Below, in pieces: positions 33,647-41,641 of a stretch of 43,902 nucleotides of DNA. The notes under the pieces were generated by a model, which was not told the DNA's origin, did not search any database, and worked only from the letters and a program-made list of their open reading frames with translations. Within the stretch, counting starts at the first letter, position 1; each line of letters starts with the position of its first letter. Position numbers and translations under genes: made by a program. This stretch comes from Paenibacillus sp. Soil787 (GTDB lineage Bacteria > Bacillota > Bacilli > Paenibacillales > NBRC-103111), in the NCBI RefSeq assembly GCF_001429545.1, contig NZ_LMSP01000027.1:1-43902 (forward strand). The letters are read 5' to 3'.

Positions 33647-34915
33647 CTATTTAGAGACGTTAAATCCAGCAATTGTGATCAAATACGTGGTCCCTTTGCC
33701 CACTTCACTCTTGACCTCTATCTTACCTTGCATCTTTTTAATAATGCTAAACGAAACCATTGTGCCAAGGCCCGTCCCTTTATCTTTGGTAGAATAATAC
33801 GGAGTTCCAAGTCGATTGATTTGCTCTTTGGTCATACCTATACCTGTATCTCCAACCGAAATGACAACATGTCCGTTGATAGAATGGCCAGTAAATGTCA
33901 AAATCCCACCCTCAGGCATGGCCTCAATGCTATTTTTCCCGATATTAATTAGTGCTTGCCGTAATTTATTTTTATCACCGAGAACAAGAAGCTCATCCTG
34001 TTCGACTTGTTTGACGATTTGTACATTTTGATAATTCGCATAGGAAGTAAGGACGTTAGCGACATATTCGATCTCATTCTTCATCTCGATGACTTCTATT
34101 TTTTCCGGTTCAGGCTTAGCGAAGGTTAAATAGTCGGAAATGATGTGCTCCGCACGATCCAATTCCTCCAGACAAATTTTTTGATAGTATTGTCTATTCG
34201 ATGTCTTAAGGTCATCTTTTCCCATCAATTGTATAAATCCTCTAACTGAGGTTAAAGGGTTTCTTACCTCATGCGCAACAGATGCCGCTATATCACTGAC
34301 AATCTTCATCTTCTCGCTTTTTATGATTTCTTCGCGCATCTGGGCATTTCTCTTGAAAGTCTCGAGTGCATACACAAATATCCCGGAAATCGTGCATTGG
34401 ACAATAATTACACCGTAAAAAACCGGATAATTCGTATTAAATAATGTAGACAGATTGCCTATGAGATAGCTATAAACGGTTAAACTAATAAGACGAATAC
34501 TAGTATAGACAAGAATGGACGAGATCATTTTTTGGATCAATGATAATCTCTGGAACTTGATTACAAACCAGATAATCACCAAAAAAGTAGGTAGAAAAGC
34601 GATGATATATGCCAACTGATTGGGACTGCCTAGTATAAACCGATAAACAACAACAACCGCATATAAAAAAAGAGAGACGTAAATGCCTCCGTATAAGGAG
34701 CCAATACTTAGCGCAACAGCACGTAAATCAAAGGTAAGACCATTAAGTACAACAGGAAATGTCATTGTGACCACGAGTGTGAAACTAAAAACAACGGCAA
34801 TTATCATCCGAGTATAACCATTTTCACGGTCTCTCTTCATGATATATGGGTAGATAATAACTGGTAGAAATACAATAAATAAATTGAATAGAAGATCTCG
34901 AATGTTATTAAACAT
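33647..34915 (-). CDS. KinB-like membrane sensor histidine kinase
   Basis: 422 aa from ATG 34915 (GGGAGG 4 nt upstream). The frame extends to an ATG at 34993, but that codon sits inside a terminator hairpin and its only GGAGG lies after it. The protein has about six membrane helices of the 5TM-LytS/YhcK kind (residues 5-190, no large extracellular loop), then HisKA with SVAHEVRNPLTSVRGFIQLM and an ATPase domain (NSIEAMPEGG, DTGIGM, GTGLGTMVS). KinB and relatives feed the Spo0A phosphorelay, so a role in sporulation is possible. It is convergent with the AraC gene (10 bp gap). Confidence 0.85.
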   Translation of the reverse strand: MFNNIRDLLFNLFIVFLPVIIYPYIMKRDRENGYTRMIIAVVFSFTLVVTMTFPVVLNGLTFDLRAVALSIGSLYGGIYVSLFLYAVVVVYRFILGSPNQLAYIIAFLPTFLVIIWFVIKFQRLSLIQKMISSILVYTSIRLISLTVYSYLIGNLSTLFNTNYPVFYGVIIVQCTISGIFVYALETFKRNAQMREEIIKSEKMKIVSDIAASVAHEVRNPLTSVRGFIQLMGKDDLKTSNRQYYQKICLEELDRAEHIISDYLTFAKPEPEKIEVIEMKNEIEYVANVLTSYANYQNVQIVKQVEQDELLVLGDKNKLRQALINIGKNSIEAMPEGGILTFTGHSINGHVVISVGDTGIGMTKEQINRLGTPYYSTKDKGTGLGTMVSFSIIKKMQGKIEVKSEVGKGTTYLITIAGFNVSK

Positions 34916-34977
34916 ATAGCCTCCCAATAGCGTCCATACACCTAACAGTACCACTAATAGTGATACGGAAACAATGA

Positions 34978-35011
34978 AAAAAACAACCTCCATAGACGTC
35001 TATGGAAGTTG
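34978..35011 (-). terminator. Palindromic terminator between the epimerase and kinase genes
   Basis: On the minus strand TCCATAGACGTCTATGGA is a perfect 18-bp palindrome, extended to 28 bp with one mismatched pair (34984-35011), and followed by GTTGTTTTTTTC. It ends epimerase transcription about 35 bp after the stop. Confidence 0.75.
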
Positions 35012-35045
35012 CTTATGTCAAAGCCGCAACCTTTTAATTTTAGAA

Positions 35046-35975
35046 TCAACAGTAAGCTTTTTCACGTTCTTTGTAATAGTCAAAGGTCTCTTGCAAGCCA
35101 CTTCTTAATGTATAAACCGGACTCCAATCCAAACCGATAAACGCAGCGCGATTATCCAATCGACTGTGAATGATATCTCCAGCGCGAGAAGGTGCGTAGT
35201 TGGGGTTGAAGCTCATCCCGCTGATGTCGCACATTTCCTTAAGAAGAGCGTTAACACTTGTCTGCACGTTCCAACTGATATTGTATAAACCTCGGCTCCC
35301 CAAGTTCAGTGCAGCCATATTTGCGCGAACGATATCTTTCACATAAATAAAATCTCTTGTTTGCTCCCCATCACCAAAAATCAAAGGTTGTTTACCCGCT
35401 AGAAGCTTATCTACAAAAATGGAGACTACGCCTCCCTCACCCTTTGGATCCTGTCTAATCCCATATACATTCGCATAACGCAAAATCGTATAATCCAGCC
35501 CATAAAGAGAAGAAAAGCTCTCTATATAGTGTTCCGGTGTATGTTTAGAAATACCATAGAAGGATAGCGGCTTTATCGGATGCTTCTCATCAACGCCCAA
35601 ATATTGCGGGGTTCCATATACTGCTGCGGATGAAGCGTAAATCAGCTTCTGAACTCCATGCTCCCTGCATTGTTCTAAGACGGCAAGGGTTCCGAGAATG
35701 TTTATTTTAGCGTCTAATAAAGGATTAGCAAGCGAGGTCTGAACATCGGTTTGAGCAGCATGATGAATCACGACTTCTGGGCGTGCAGCGGTGAAAGCCT
35801 CTGTTAATCCATTATCTAACAAATCTCCATGATGGAAGACAGCAAGGGGATTCAAATTTTCTTTACGACCTGTAGATAAATTATCAAAAATATGAACGAG
35901 ATGTCCCGAAATAATCAATTGATCAACAATATGAGAAGCGATAAAACCGGCTCCCCCGGTAACTAAAATATTCAT
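35046..35975 (-). CDS. NAD-dependent sugar epimerase (UDP-glucose 4-epimerase-like)
   Basis: A 309-aa extended short-chain dehydrogenase. The NAD site is GGAGFIASHI (residues 7-16), the catalytic serine lies in YASSAAVYG, and the YxxxK pair is in FYGISK. GDGEQTRDFIYVKDIV is typical of UDP-sugar 4-epimerases and related dehydratases. It probably interconverts a nucleotide sugar for wall or exopolysaccharide synthesis; the exact sugar is open. Only about 35 bp separate its start from copy 5 of the 90-bp repeat, so its promoter must overlap or lie beyond that repeat. Confidence 0.87.
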   Translation of the reverse strand: MNILVTGGAGFIASHIVDQLIISGHLVHIFDNLSTGRKENLNPLAVFHHGDLLDNGLTEAFTAARPEVVIHHAAQTDVQTSLANPLLDAKINILGTLAVLEQCREHGVQKLIYASSAAVYGTPQYLGVDEKHPIKPLSFYGISKHTPEHYIESFSSLYGLDYTILRYANVYGIRQDPKGEGGVVSIFVDKLLAGKQPLIFGDGEQTRDFIYVKDIVRANMAALNLGSRGLYNISWNVQTSVNALLKEMCDISGMSFNPNYAPSRAGDIIHSRLDNRAAFIGLDWSPVYTLRSGLQETFDYYKEREKAYC

Positions 35976-36010
35976 CAGAATTCACCTCCATCGCGTTAAC
36001 GTAAAAAAGT

Positions 36011-36098
36011 CAAGGATAAACGACTCCGTCGTCCTTCTGGGACTAGCGCGTTTGTCAAGGAAGATGCGAAGCAAAAGTATAAAACTTATACTTTCTAC
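36011..36098 (+). repeat. Dispersed 90-bp structured repeat, copy 5 of 5
   Basis: It matches the family closely, with one change in the first hairpin (GGACTA for GGACGA) that removes a pair, and a shortened closing arm (TTCTAC). The second hairpin is intact. It lies between glcF and the epimerase gene. Confidence 0.9.
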
Positions 36099-36165
36099 TA
36101 AAAACAAGATTACTCAACTTGAGTTTTATTATATTATAGATCTCCTGTTTGTAGTTAGAATGTTA

Positions 36166-36219
36166 AAAAAGAGCCATTATTTTGAACTAGATCAACTAGC
36201 TCAAGATAATGGCTCTTTC
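36166..36219. terminator. Strong bidirectional terminator after glcF
   Basis: AAAGAGCCATTATTTTGA pairs over its whole length with TCAAGATAATGGCTCTTT (one G-U) around a 15-nt loop. Confidence 0.85.
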
Positions 36220-36239
36220 CTCTTTTGTTTGACTTGGAT

Positions 36240-37574
36240 TTAATTCTTCACGACTCTATCATATAAAAAGTCGGCAATATGGACGGCCTCCATGCGGCCT
36301 TTTTTCCCGTGCTTTTCAATACCCAACTTCATTTGCAGCAAGCAACCAGGGTTGCTTGTAACCAAATACTGAGCGGCAGCAGCGTTCACATTTTCCATTT
36401 TATGTTCAAGAATTTGGTTCGCCATAACAGGCTGTGTGACATTATAAATTCCGGCCGAACCACAGCAGGAGGCTGCATCTTTCATTTCTATATAGGCAAC
36501 ATTGCCTACCTCTTTCAGAAGCTGTCTGGAAGGATTGCTGCCTTTCATGACATTGCGTAAATGACAAGAGTCCTGATACGTAACGCGAGTGGCTGCTCCG
36601 CCATCAATGGTCTCTGCGAACTGGAGTGGACGCCCTTGCTCAACAAGAATTGTACTGATGTCCTTCACTCGTGAGGCGAACCAAGCCGCTGCTTCCTTCC
36701 ATTCCGGCTCCTCATGAAGCAAATGATCATACTCCACTAGAATGGCGCCGCAGCCACCCGCATTGGACACGATATACTCTACACCGGCTTCTTGGAAAGC
36801 GCGAATGTTATTCTTGGCCAAAGCTTTCGCCTGATCACTCTCACCGCTGTGCGCATGAAGGGCCCCGCAGCAATTCTGAGTCTCTGGAATGACCACGTCA
36901 AATCCCGCTTCAGAAAGCAGTTTGACCGTTTTGATATTCGTTTCGGTAAACAAAACATCCATTAAACAGCCGCGGAACATGCCGACCGTAGCAATCTTTT
37001 CCCCTTTTGCCGGAATGAAGGCACCCAATTGCTCTACGATCCCTTTGTTGGAAGCGTCAGGGAGTATTTTTTCCATATCGGATAAGTGCTTGGAAAACAT
37101 CTTTACAGCGCCTGTTTTCCTAACGACGGTTTGCAACCCTGACTTTTTATAGAATTGAAGGCCTGACCCCAATAGACTCATCCTTTTTTGATGAGGGAAT
37201 AGCTCCTTGAACACCAGCTTACGTACACCGCTTACCCACCATCTGTGCTGCTTCGTGTGCGTCTCAATCGCATCGCGGGCCTGCTCAATTAACTGTCCAT
37301 ATTTCACATCAGCCGGACAGGCTGGCTCACAAGCGCGGCACCCCAGGCAATGGTTCATTTGGTCTTCGAAGCTGATACCTGGCTCCATAATGCCATCCAC
37401 AGCCGCTTTCATAAGTGAAATTCGTCCGCGAGGGGATTCGGCTTCCACACCGGTCTCCTTGAATGTCGGACAAGCGGGCAGACAGAAACCGCAGCGCATA
37501 CAATTGGTTAACTGTTCGTAATCCAGCTTCTGTACCAGCGTTTCTTGAAGAGTTGCTGCTGCGAGCTTAGCCAC
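36240..37574 (-). CDS. glcF: Glycolate oxidase iron-sulfur subunit
   Basis: 444 aa from GTG 37574, because GGTGGTGA is 6 nt upstream; a TTG two codons earlier sits too close to it. Two 4Fe-4S motifs are CMRCGFCLPACP (about residues 26-37) and CLGCRACEPACP (about 77-88). Two CCG domains follow (CCGALHAHSG, CCGSAGIY). With GlcD it oxidises glycolate, or possibly D-lactate, and passes electrons on. It overlaps the end of glcD by 8 bp. As in Bacillus, no glcE is present. Confidence 0.92.
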   Translation of the reverse strand: MAKLAAATLQETLVQKLDYEQLTNCMRCGFCLPACPTFKETGVEAESPRGRISLMKAAVDGIMEPGISFEDQMNHCLGCRACEPACPADVKYGQLIEQARDAIETHTKQHRWWVSGVRKLVFKELFPHQKRMSLLGSGLQFYKKSGLQTVVRKTGAVKMFSKHLSDMEKILPDASNKGIVEQLGAFIPAKGEKIATVGMFRGCLMDVLFTETNIKTVKLLSEAGFDVVIPETQNCCGALHAHSGESDQAKALAKNNIRAFQEAGVEYIVSNAGGCGAILVEYDHLLHEEPEWKEAAAWFASRVKDISTILVEQGRPLQFAETIDGGAATRVTYQDSCHLRNVMKGSNPSRQLLKEVGNVAYIEMKDAASCCGSAGIYNVTQPVMANQILEHKMENVNAAAAQYLVTSNPGCLLQMKLGIEKHGKKGRMEAVHIADFLYDRVVKN

Positions 37575-38982
37575 GATCAATCACCACCCTGCGTCTGGAC
37601 TCTTTGGCAAACATTTTACCTGGATTTAAAAGATGGTGAGGATCGAAGACTTCCTTAATCCCTTTCATCATAGCGATTCCGGCACTTCCCACTTTCCATT
37701 CCAAGAAAGGTGCTTTGACTAAACCAACGCCATGCTCGCCGGTAATCGTTCCCCCCATTCCGATAGCCGCTTCAAATATTTCTTCGAAGGCTTGTTCCAC
37801 ACGATGTATTTCTTCGTGATCCCTGGCATCGGTCGTCGCCGTTGGATGAAGATTGCCATCTCCTGCATGTCCAAAGGTACAAATTTGTACACGATGTTTC
37901 TCGGCTATGCGATTTATCTCTAGGACCATATCAGCAATCTTAGAGCGTGGAACCGTCGCATCCTCTAATATCGTAGTTGGGCGTAGGCGAGCGAGAGCGG
38001 TAAAGGCGCTTCTCCTTGCCGTTAACAGCTTCAGGGCCTCTTCTTGATTGCTTGCAATGGTGACTTCATCCGCCAGCTCCTCGCGGCAAATTTCCGTGAT
38101 CCGTTCGATATCCCGCACTACGGTTTCCATATCCCCATCCTGCTCGATTAACAAAATTGCTGCCATATCGAGCGGAAGTCCCAACTTGGCGAAATCGTCT
38201 ACAACACGAATCGTTGGATTATCCATGAATTCTAAGGTAGCCGGAATGATGCGATTCTCAATGATTTTGGATACCGTACGAGCTGCTCCATATAAATCTT
38301 TATACATAGCGAGCATCGTTTTCTTATATTTGGGAGGCGGCACAAGCTTAAGCGTTGCTTCGGTAATAACAGCTAATGTACCCTCAGAGCCAATGAGCAG
38401 CTTCGTTAAATCATAACCGGCCACGTCCTTCATCAGCTTCCCGCCTGTACGCATAATTTCGCCAGAGGCTAGGACACATTCTAATCCGATCACATAATCT
38501 TTGGTGGTGCCGTATTTTAAGCCGCGAAGACCTCCGGAGCATTCCGCAATATTTCCGCCTATCGTCGAGATCGACATACTGCTTGGATCTGGTGGATAAA
38601 ATAAGCCAAGATTTTCGATATGCTCTATGAATTGCTTCGTAATGATACCCGGTTGAACCGTTGCCGTTAAATTTTGCATATCAATGTCGAGCATCGCATT
38701 CATACGATGCATGACCATCACGATGCCCCCTTGAACGGGGACCGTTCCGCCGCAAAGATTCGTGCCTGAACCTCGGCTGACAAGCGGAATGCGATGCTCA
38801 TTTAACACCTTCATAATCGCAGATACCTGCGCCGTATCTTTGGGATAGATCACACCTTCAGGCAGAGATTGGAGCATGGGTGTTCCATCATATGAATGCG
38901 TGACAAGCGATTCCATATCATCTTTGAAAAATGCTTCGCCTACAATATCCTGCAGTTTTTGTCTTACTCGGCTTTCAAGCAT
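37567..38982 (-). CDS. glcD: Glycolate oxidase FAD-binding subunit
   Basis: A 471-aa protein. The FAD-binding half has PLVSRGSGTNLCGG and DPSSMSISTIGGNIAECSGG. The C-terminal oxidase domain ends with HAGDGNLHPT and GTITGEHGVGLVK. It is soluble and oxidises glycolate to glyoxylate; relatives take D-lactate or other 2-hydroxyacids, so the substrate needs testing. ATG 38982 has GGGAGG at 5 nt. It is divergent from a GntR regulator gene. Confidence 0.93.
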   Translation of the reverse strand: MLESRVRQKLQDIVGEAFFKDDMESLVTHSYDGTPMLQSLPEGVIYPKDTAQVSAIMKVLNEHRIPLVSRGSGTNLCGGTVPVQGGIVMVMHRMNAMLDIDMQNLTATVQPGIITKQFIEHIENLGLFYPPDPSSMSISTIGGNIAECSGGLRGLKYGTTKDYVIGLECVLASGEIMRTGGKLMKDVAGYDLTKLLIGSEGTLAVITEATLKLVPPPKYKKTMLAMYKDLYGAARTVSKIIENRIIPATLEFMDNPTIRVVDDFAKLGLPLDMAAILLIEQDGDMETVVRDIERITEICREELADEVTIASNQEEALKLLTARRSAFTALARLRPTTILEDATVPRSKIADMVLEINRIAEKHRVQICTFGHAGDGNLHPTATTDARDHEEIHRVEQAFEEIFEAAIGMGGTITGEHGVGLVKAPFLEWKVGSAGIAMMKGIKEVFDPHHLLNPGKMFAKESRRRVVIDRG

Positions 38983-39018
38983 AAATACCTCCCATGGGAC
39001 TATTCATTTATTCAAATT

Positions 39019-39032
39019 TGATCATGTGATCA
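39019..39032. promoter_or_regulatory. Palindrome between glcD and gntR, candidate operator
   Basis: TGATCATGTGATCA is a 14-bp dyad with a mismatch only at the centre. It lies 37 bp before glcD and just upstream of a TATGAT box for the regulator gene, where a FadR-type repressor would control both. Confidence 0.5.
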
Positions 39033-39097
39033 GATGACTTTTTTTCTATTTTAACTTATGATTGAATAGATGTATAGAGACTTCATGGGGGAATTAT

Positions 39098-39817
39098 ATG
39101 ACATTTCAGCAGATTCGACCGCAAAAGGGCTCGGAAATCGTGCTACAACAAATTAAATTGCAAATCGAGACGGGGACTTATGCCCCAGGCTCGAAACTTC
39201 CAACTGTTGTTGAACTTGCAGCCAGCTTTCAGGTTGGCCGTTCTACGGTTAGAGAAGCGCTTAGCGGATTAAAGGCAATGGGGTGGGTAGATATTCGACA
39301 TGGCGGAGGCACCTTCGTTACGAACCATTTACCCATAGACAGCAGCAGCCTCTTCGACTTTGACCAAGGCCAAACACTGCAGGAAGTGCAGGAGGTGCGA
39401 AGATTCATAGAGGCAGGTTGTGCTTCATTAGCCGCAAGTCGCCGTACGGAAGTAAATATGACAGCACTTAGGCAAATCCTCAGCACGATGGAAGCTTCGC
39501 TAGAAAACGAAGAAGAAAGCGAGCAAGCCGACATTCGGTTTCACCTAGAAATCGCCAAAGCCTCCCATAATTCCCTCTTGATCGGGATGATGGAGTCATT
39601 GACGGAGCGGTTGCAGCAAAGTATGAAGGCTTCTCGCCGTCTATGGTTTTTTGCTGAACGTGCTTCCGCTGAGAAGCTCCTTCAGGAACATCGTGACATT
39701 GTCGATGCCATTGAGACGAAAAATGAGCAGCTTGCAGCGGAAAAGATGTCGCAGCATATTCATAAAGTGGACCAAGTTATTCAAAAGCTTGCCAAATTAT
39801 CTAAGGATACATTCTGA
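39098..39817 (+). CDS. GntR-family (FadR-type) transcriptional regulator
   Basis: 239 aa from ATG 39098 (GGGGGA at 5 nt); a TTG 36 bp upstream is less likely. The winged helix (about 8-75) has PGSKLPTVVELAASFQVGRS and TVREALSGLKAMGWV. The FCD ligand domain (about 95-230) has HLEIAKASHN and HRDIVDAIETKN, whose His/Asp residues usually bind a metal and a carboxylate effector. It diverges from glcDF and is the probable glycolate- or lactate-responsive regulator. It is convergent with the next gene across 13 bp. Confidence 0.92.
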   Translation: MTFQQIRPQKGSEIVLQQIKLQIETGTYAPGSKLPTVVELAASFQVGRSTVREALSGLKAMGWVDIRHGGGTFVTNHLPIDSSSLFDFDQGQTLQEVQEVRRFIEAGCASLAASRRTEVNMTALRQILSTMEASLENEEESEQADIRFHLEIAKASHNSLLIGMMESLTERLQQSMKASRRLWFFAERASAEKLLQEHRDIVDAIETKNEQLAAEKMSQHIHKVDQVIQKLAKLSKDTF

Positions 39818-39830
39818 GGAACTTCCCTAT

Positions 39831-40373
39831 CTATTCTTCCATAACTGGTATCCGCTCGATTCGAGGATCGGTAAAGATGTCATACTCATCCCGGCTAGTG
39901 CTGGAAAACTCAGAAACGACTGCGCCTTGATCCCCTGCTTGAAACCAGTGTTTAATGCCAGGTTCGATCGTATATTGTTCACCTGGATGCAATTCAATCT
40001 CGTGAAACACGGTATAGTAAGCCTCACTCCCGGCAGGAATGATTGCTTTGAGGCTGGAAGCCGCTTCTCCCTCTACATAGAGCAAGACGTTCCCTGAACG
40101 GCAGCGAAACGTCTCCATTTTACCAGGATCACCGCCGATTGGCGGATGCAAATGCTCCGGGCAAGTTTGACCTGGGAACAGAACCAATTCTTTGGCACAA
40201 TAACGATCCGTGTTCACATAAGTAATTAATTCAAGCCCTTGAACTTCCAGTTGCTCCAGCCCAAAGTCAGCCACTTCAATGTTCGTGATTTCGTTGTCTG
40301 TCAGTACAATACCGCTAAGCTTAAGTACTGTTGCTGTACGCTCCTGAGCCCTCGTGATTTCGCTTCTTTTCAT
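39831..40373 (-). CDS. D-lyxose (D-mannose) isomerase, cupin type
   Basis: A 180-aa cupin. Manganese ligands are seen in CPEHLHPPIGGDPGKMETFR (two His and a Glu) and in IEPGIKHWFQAG (His). VNTDRYCAKELVLFPGQTC and SSTSRDEYDIFTDPRI are close to B. subtilis YdaE, a D-lyxose isomerase that converts D-lyxose and D-xylulose, and to a lesser extent D-mannose and D-fructose. It lies 74 bp behind anmK on the same strand without an obvious terminator, so it may be the last gene of the nagZ operon. Why it is there is unclear. Confidence 0.9.
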   Translation of the reverse strand: MKRSEITRAQERTATVLKLSGIVLTDNEITNIEVADFGLEQLEVQGLELITYVNTDRYCAKELVLFPGQTCPEHLHPPIGGDPGKMETFRCRSGNVLLYVEGEAASSLKAIIPAGSEAYYTVFHEIELHPGEQYTIEPGIKHWFQAGDQGAVVSEFSSTSRDEYDIFTDPRIERIPVMEE

Positions 40374-40447
40374 CTCTTCTCGCCCTCTCTAAAAGTACCA
40401 TCGGAAATGCATATCATAACATCACTCAAAAGAATCTAAGGCAGAAC

Positions 40448-41641
40448 CTAAGGCAGGGCTAACTTGCCCATGATTGTGGGCCGCTCTGCTCCAGTAGCAG
40501 CTGGCAGATTATTAGGCACACCATGAATCCAATCATTACCCAGCAAGGCAAAGAGGACAGCTTCTTTGGCATCACTTGATAAGCCAAGATCATCCGATGT
40601 AAGAATGGATTGCTTCGGAAGCAGCTCTCGGAGCAGCCGAAGAAGCGTCTGATTATGCGCCCCGCCGCCGCTAATAATTACTTCCGCAATGTTATACTCC
40701 GGAAAAACGAAGTCGTTGTAAGTACGGGCGATGGAATGTGCAGTAAATGAAGTCGCTGTTGCAACGATGTCTTCAGGAGGTAATCCTCGCTCAAGAGCAG
40801 CTGCCAAATAAGTGGAGGCATAATCTTTACCAAAGAGCTCCCGCCCTGTTGTTTTGGGCGGAGGGAGTTTGAAATAAGGATGCGCCAGCATATTATTAAG
40901 CAGCTCTTCGTCGACAAAGCCGATAGATGCCCATGCGCCATTCTCATCATAAGTCAGCCGGCCTTGTGAAAGCTCAAAGACAACTTGATCCATAATCATA
41001 TTGCCTGGGCCAGTATCAAAGGCGATAAGACGATGAGCTTCGGTCGATGCGGAAGCCGGAATCGCGGTGCAATTGCCAATCCCGCCGATATTTTGGAGAA
41101 TACGCCCCTTTTCCTCATGTCGGAACATAATAAAGTCACCGTAAGGGGCAAGCGGTGCACCTTGACCGCCGACCGCCATATCCGCTGTACGGAAATCGCC
41201 AACAACAAGTCTTCCCGTCCGCTTAGCTAGGACGGATAAATCGCCGATTTGTAGGGTTGATTTCGGCAGAAATGGATTCGCTTCATCCGCGACTGGAATA
41301 TGCCATACGGTCTGACCATGAGAGCTGATGAGATCAATTTGCTCCATGGGAATGTTAGCCGCTGCTGCCGCACGCAACACTGCATAGGCAAAGCGTTCTG
41401 CTATCGCGAAGTTCATACCGCATAGTAATGACACATTGGAGTGTTCGATGGAACATAATTCTTTGAGCTTTTCTCGTAATTCATCTTCATAGGCAAAGCT
41501 CTCAAAGTGGAGCACCTCGATCTTCGCGTGGGCACCGTAGCCGTCAATCCGGACTATCGCGACGTCAATGCCGTCGAGGGAAGTACCCGACATGATTCCA
41601 GCAACGGTCAGGGACGTTTGATTCAATAAGGAGCGCAGCAT
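40448..41641 (-). CDS. anmK: Anhydro-N-acetylmuramic acid kinase
   Basis: 397 aa from ATG 41641, which shares its A with the nagZ stop (TGATG) and has GGAGGG 8-9 nt upstream. An ASKHA-fold sugar kinase with VAGIMSGTSLDGIDVAI, IGGIGNCTAI, FDTGPGNMIMD and ISGGGAHN. It hydrolyses the anhydro bond of anhydro-MurNAc and phosphorylates it to MurNAc-6-phosphate, a step in wall recycling. Translational coupling to nagZ supports a shared pathway. Confidence 0.96.
   Translation of the reverse strand: MLRSLLNQTSLTVAGIMSGTSLDGIDVAIVRIDGYGAHAKIEVLHFESFAYEDELREKLKELCSIEHSNVSLLCGMNFAIAERFAYAVLRAAAAANIPMEQIDLISSHGQTVWHIPVADEANPFLPKSTLQIGDLSVLAKRTGRLVVGDFRTADMAVGGQGAPLAPYGDFIMFRHEEKGRILQNIGGIGNCTAIPASASTEAHRLIAFDTGPGNMIMDQVVFELSQGRLTYDENGAWASIGFVDEELLNNMLAHPYFKLPPPKTTGRELFGKDYASTYLAAALERGLPPEDIVATATSFTAHSIARTYNDFVFPEYNIAEVIISGGGAHNQTLLRLLRELLPKQSILTSDDLGLSSDAKEAVLFALLGNDWIHGVPNNLPAATGAERPTIMGKLALP

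Noticed and set aside
36052..36243. Plus-strand frame of 63 codons between the epimerase and glcF
   Set aside because: It begins in repeat copy 5 and runs through the glcF terminator hairpin.
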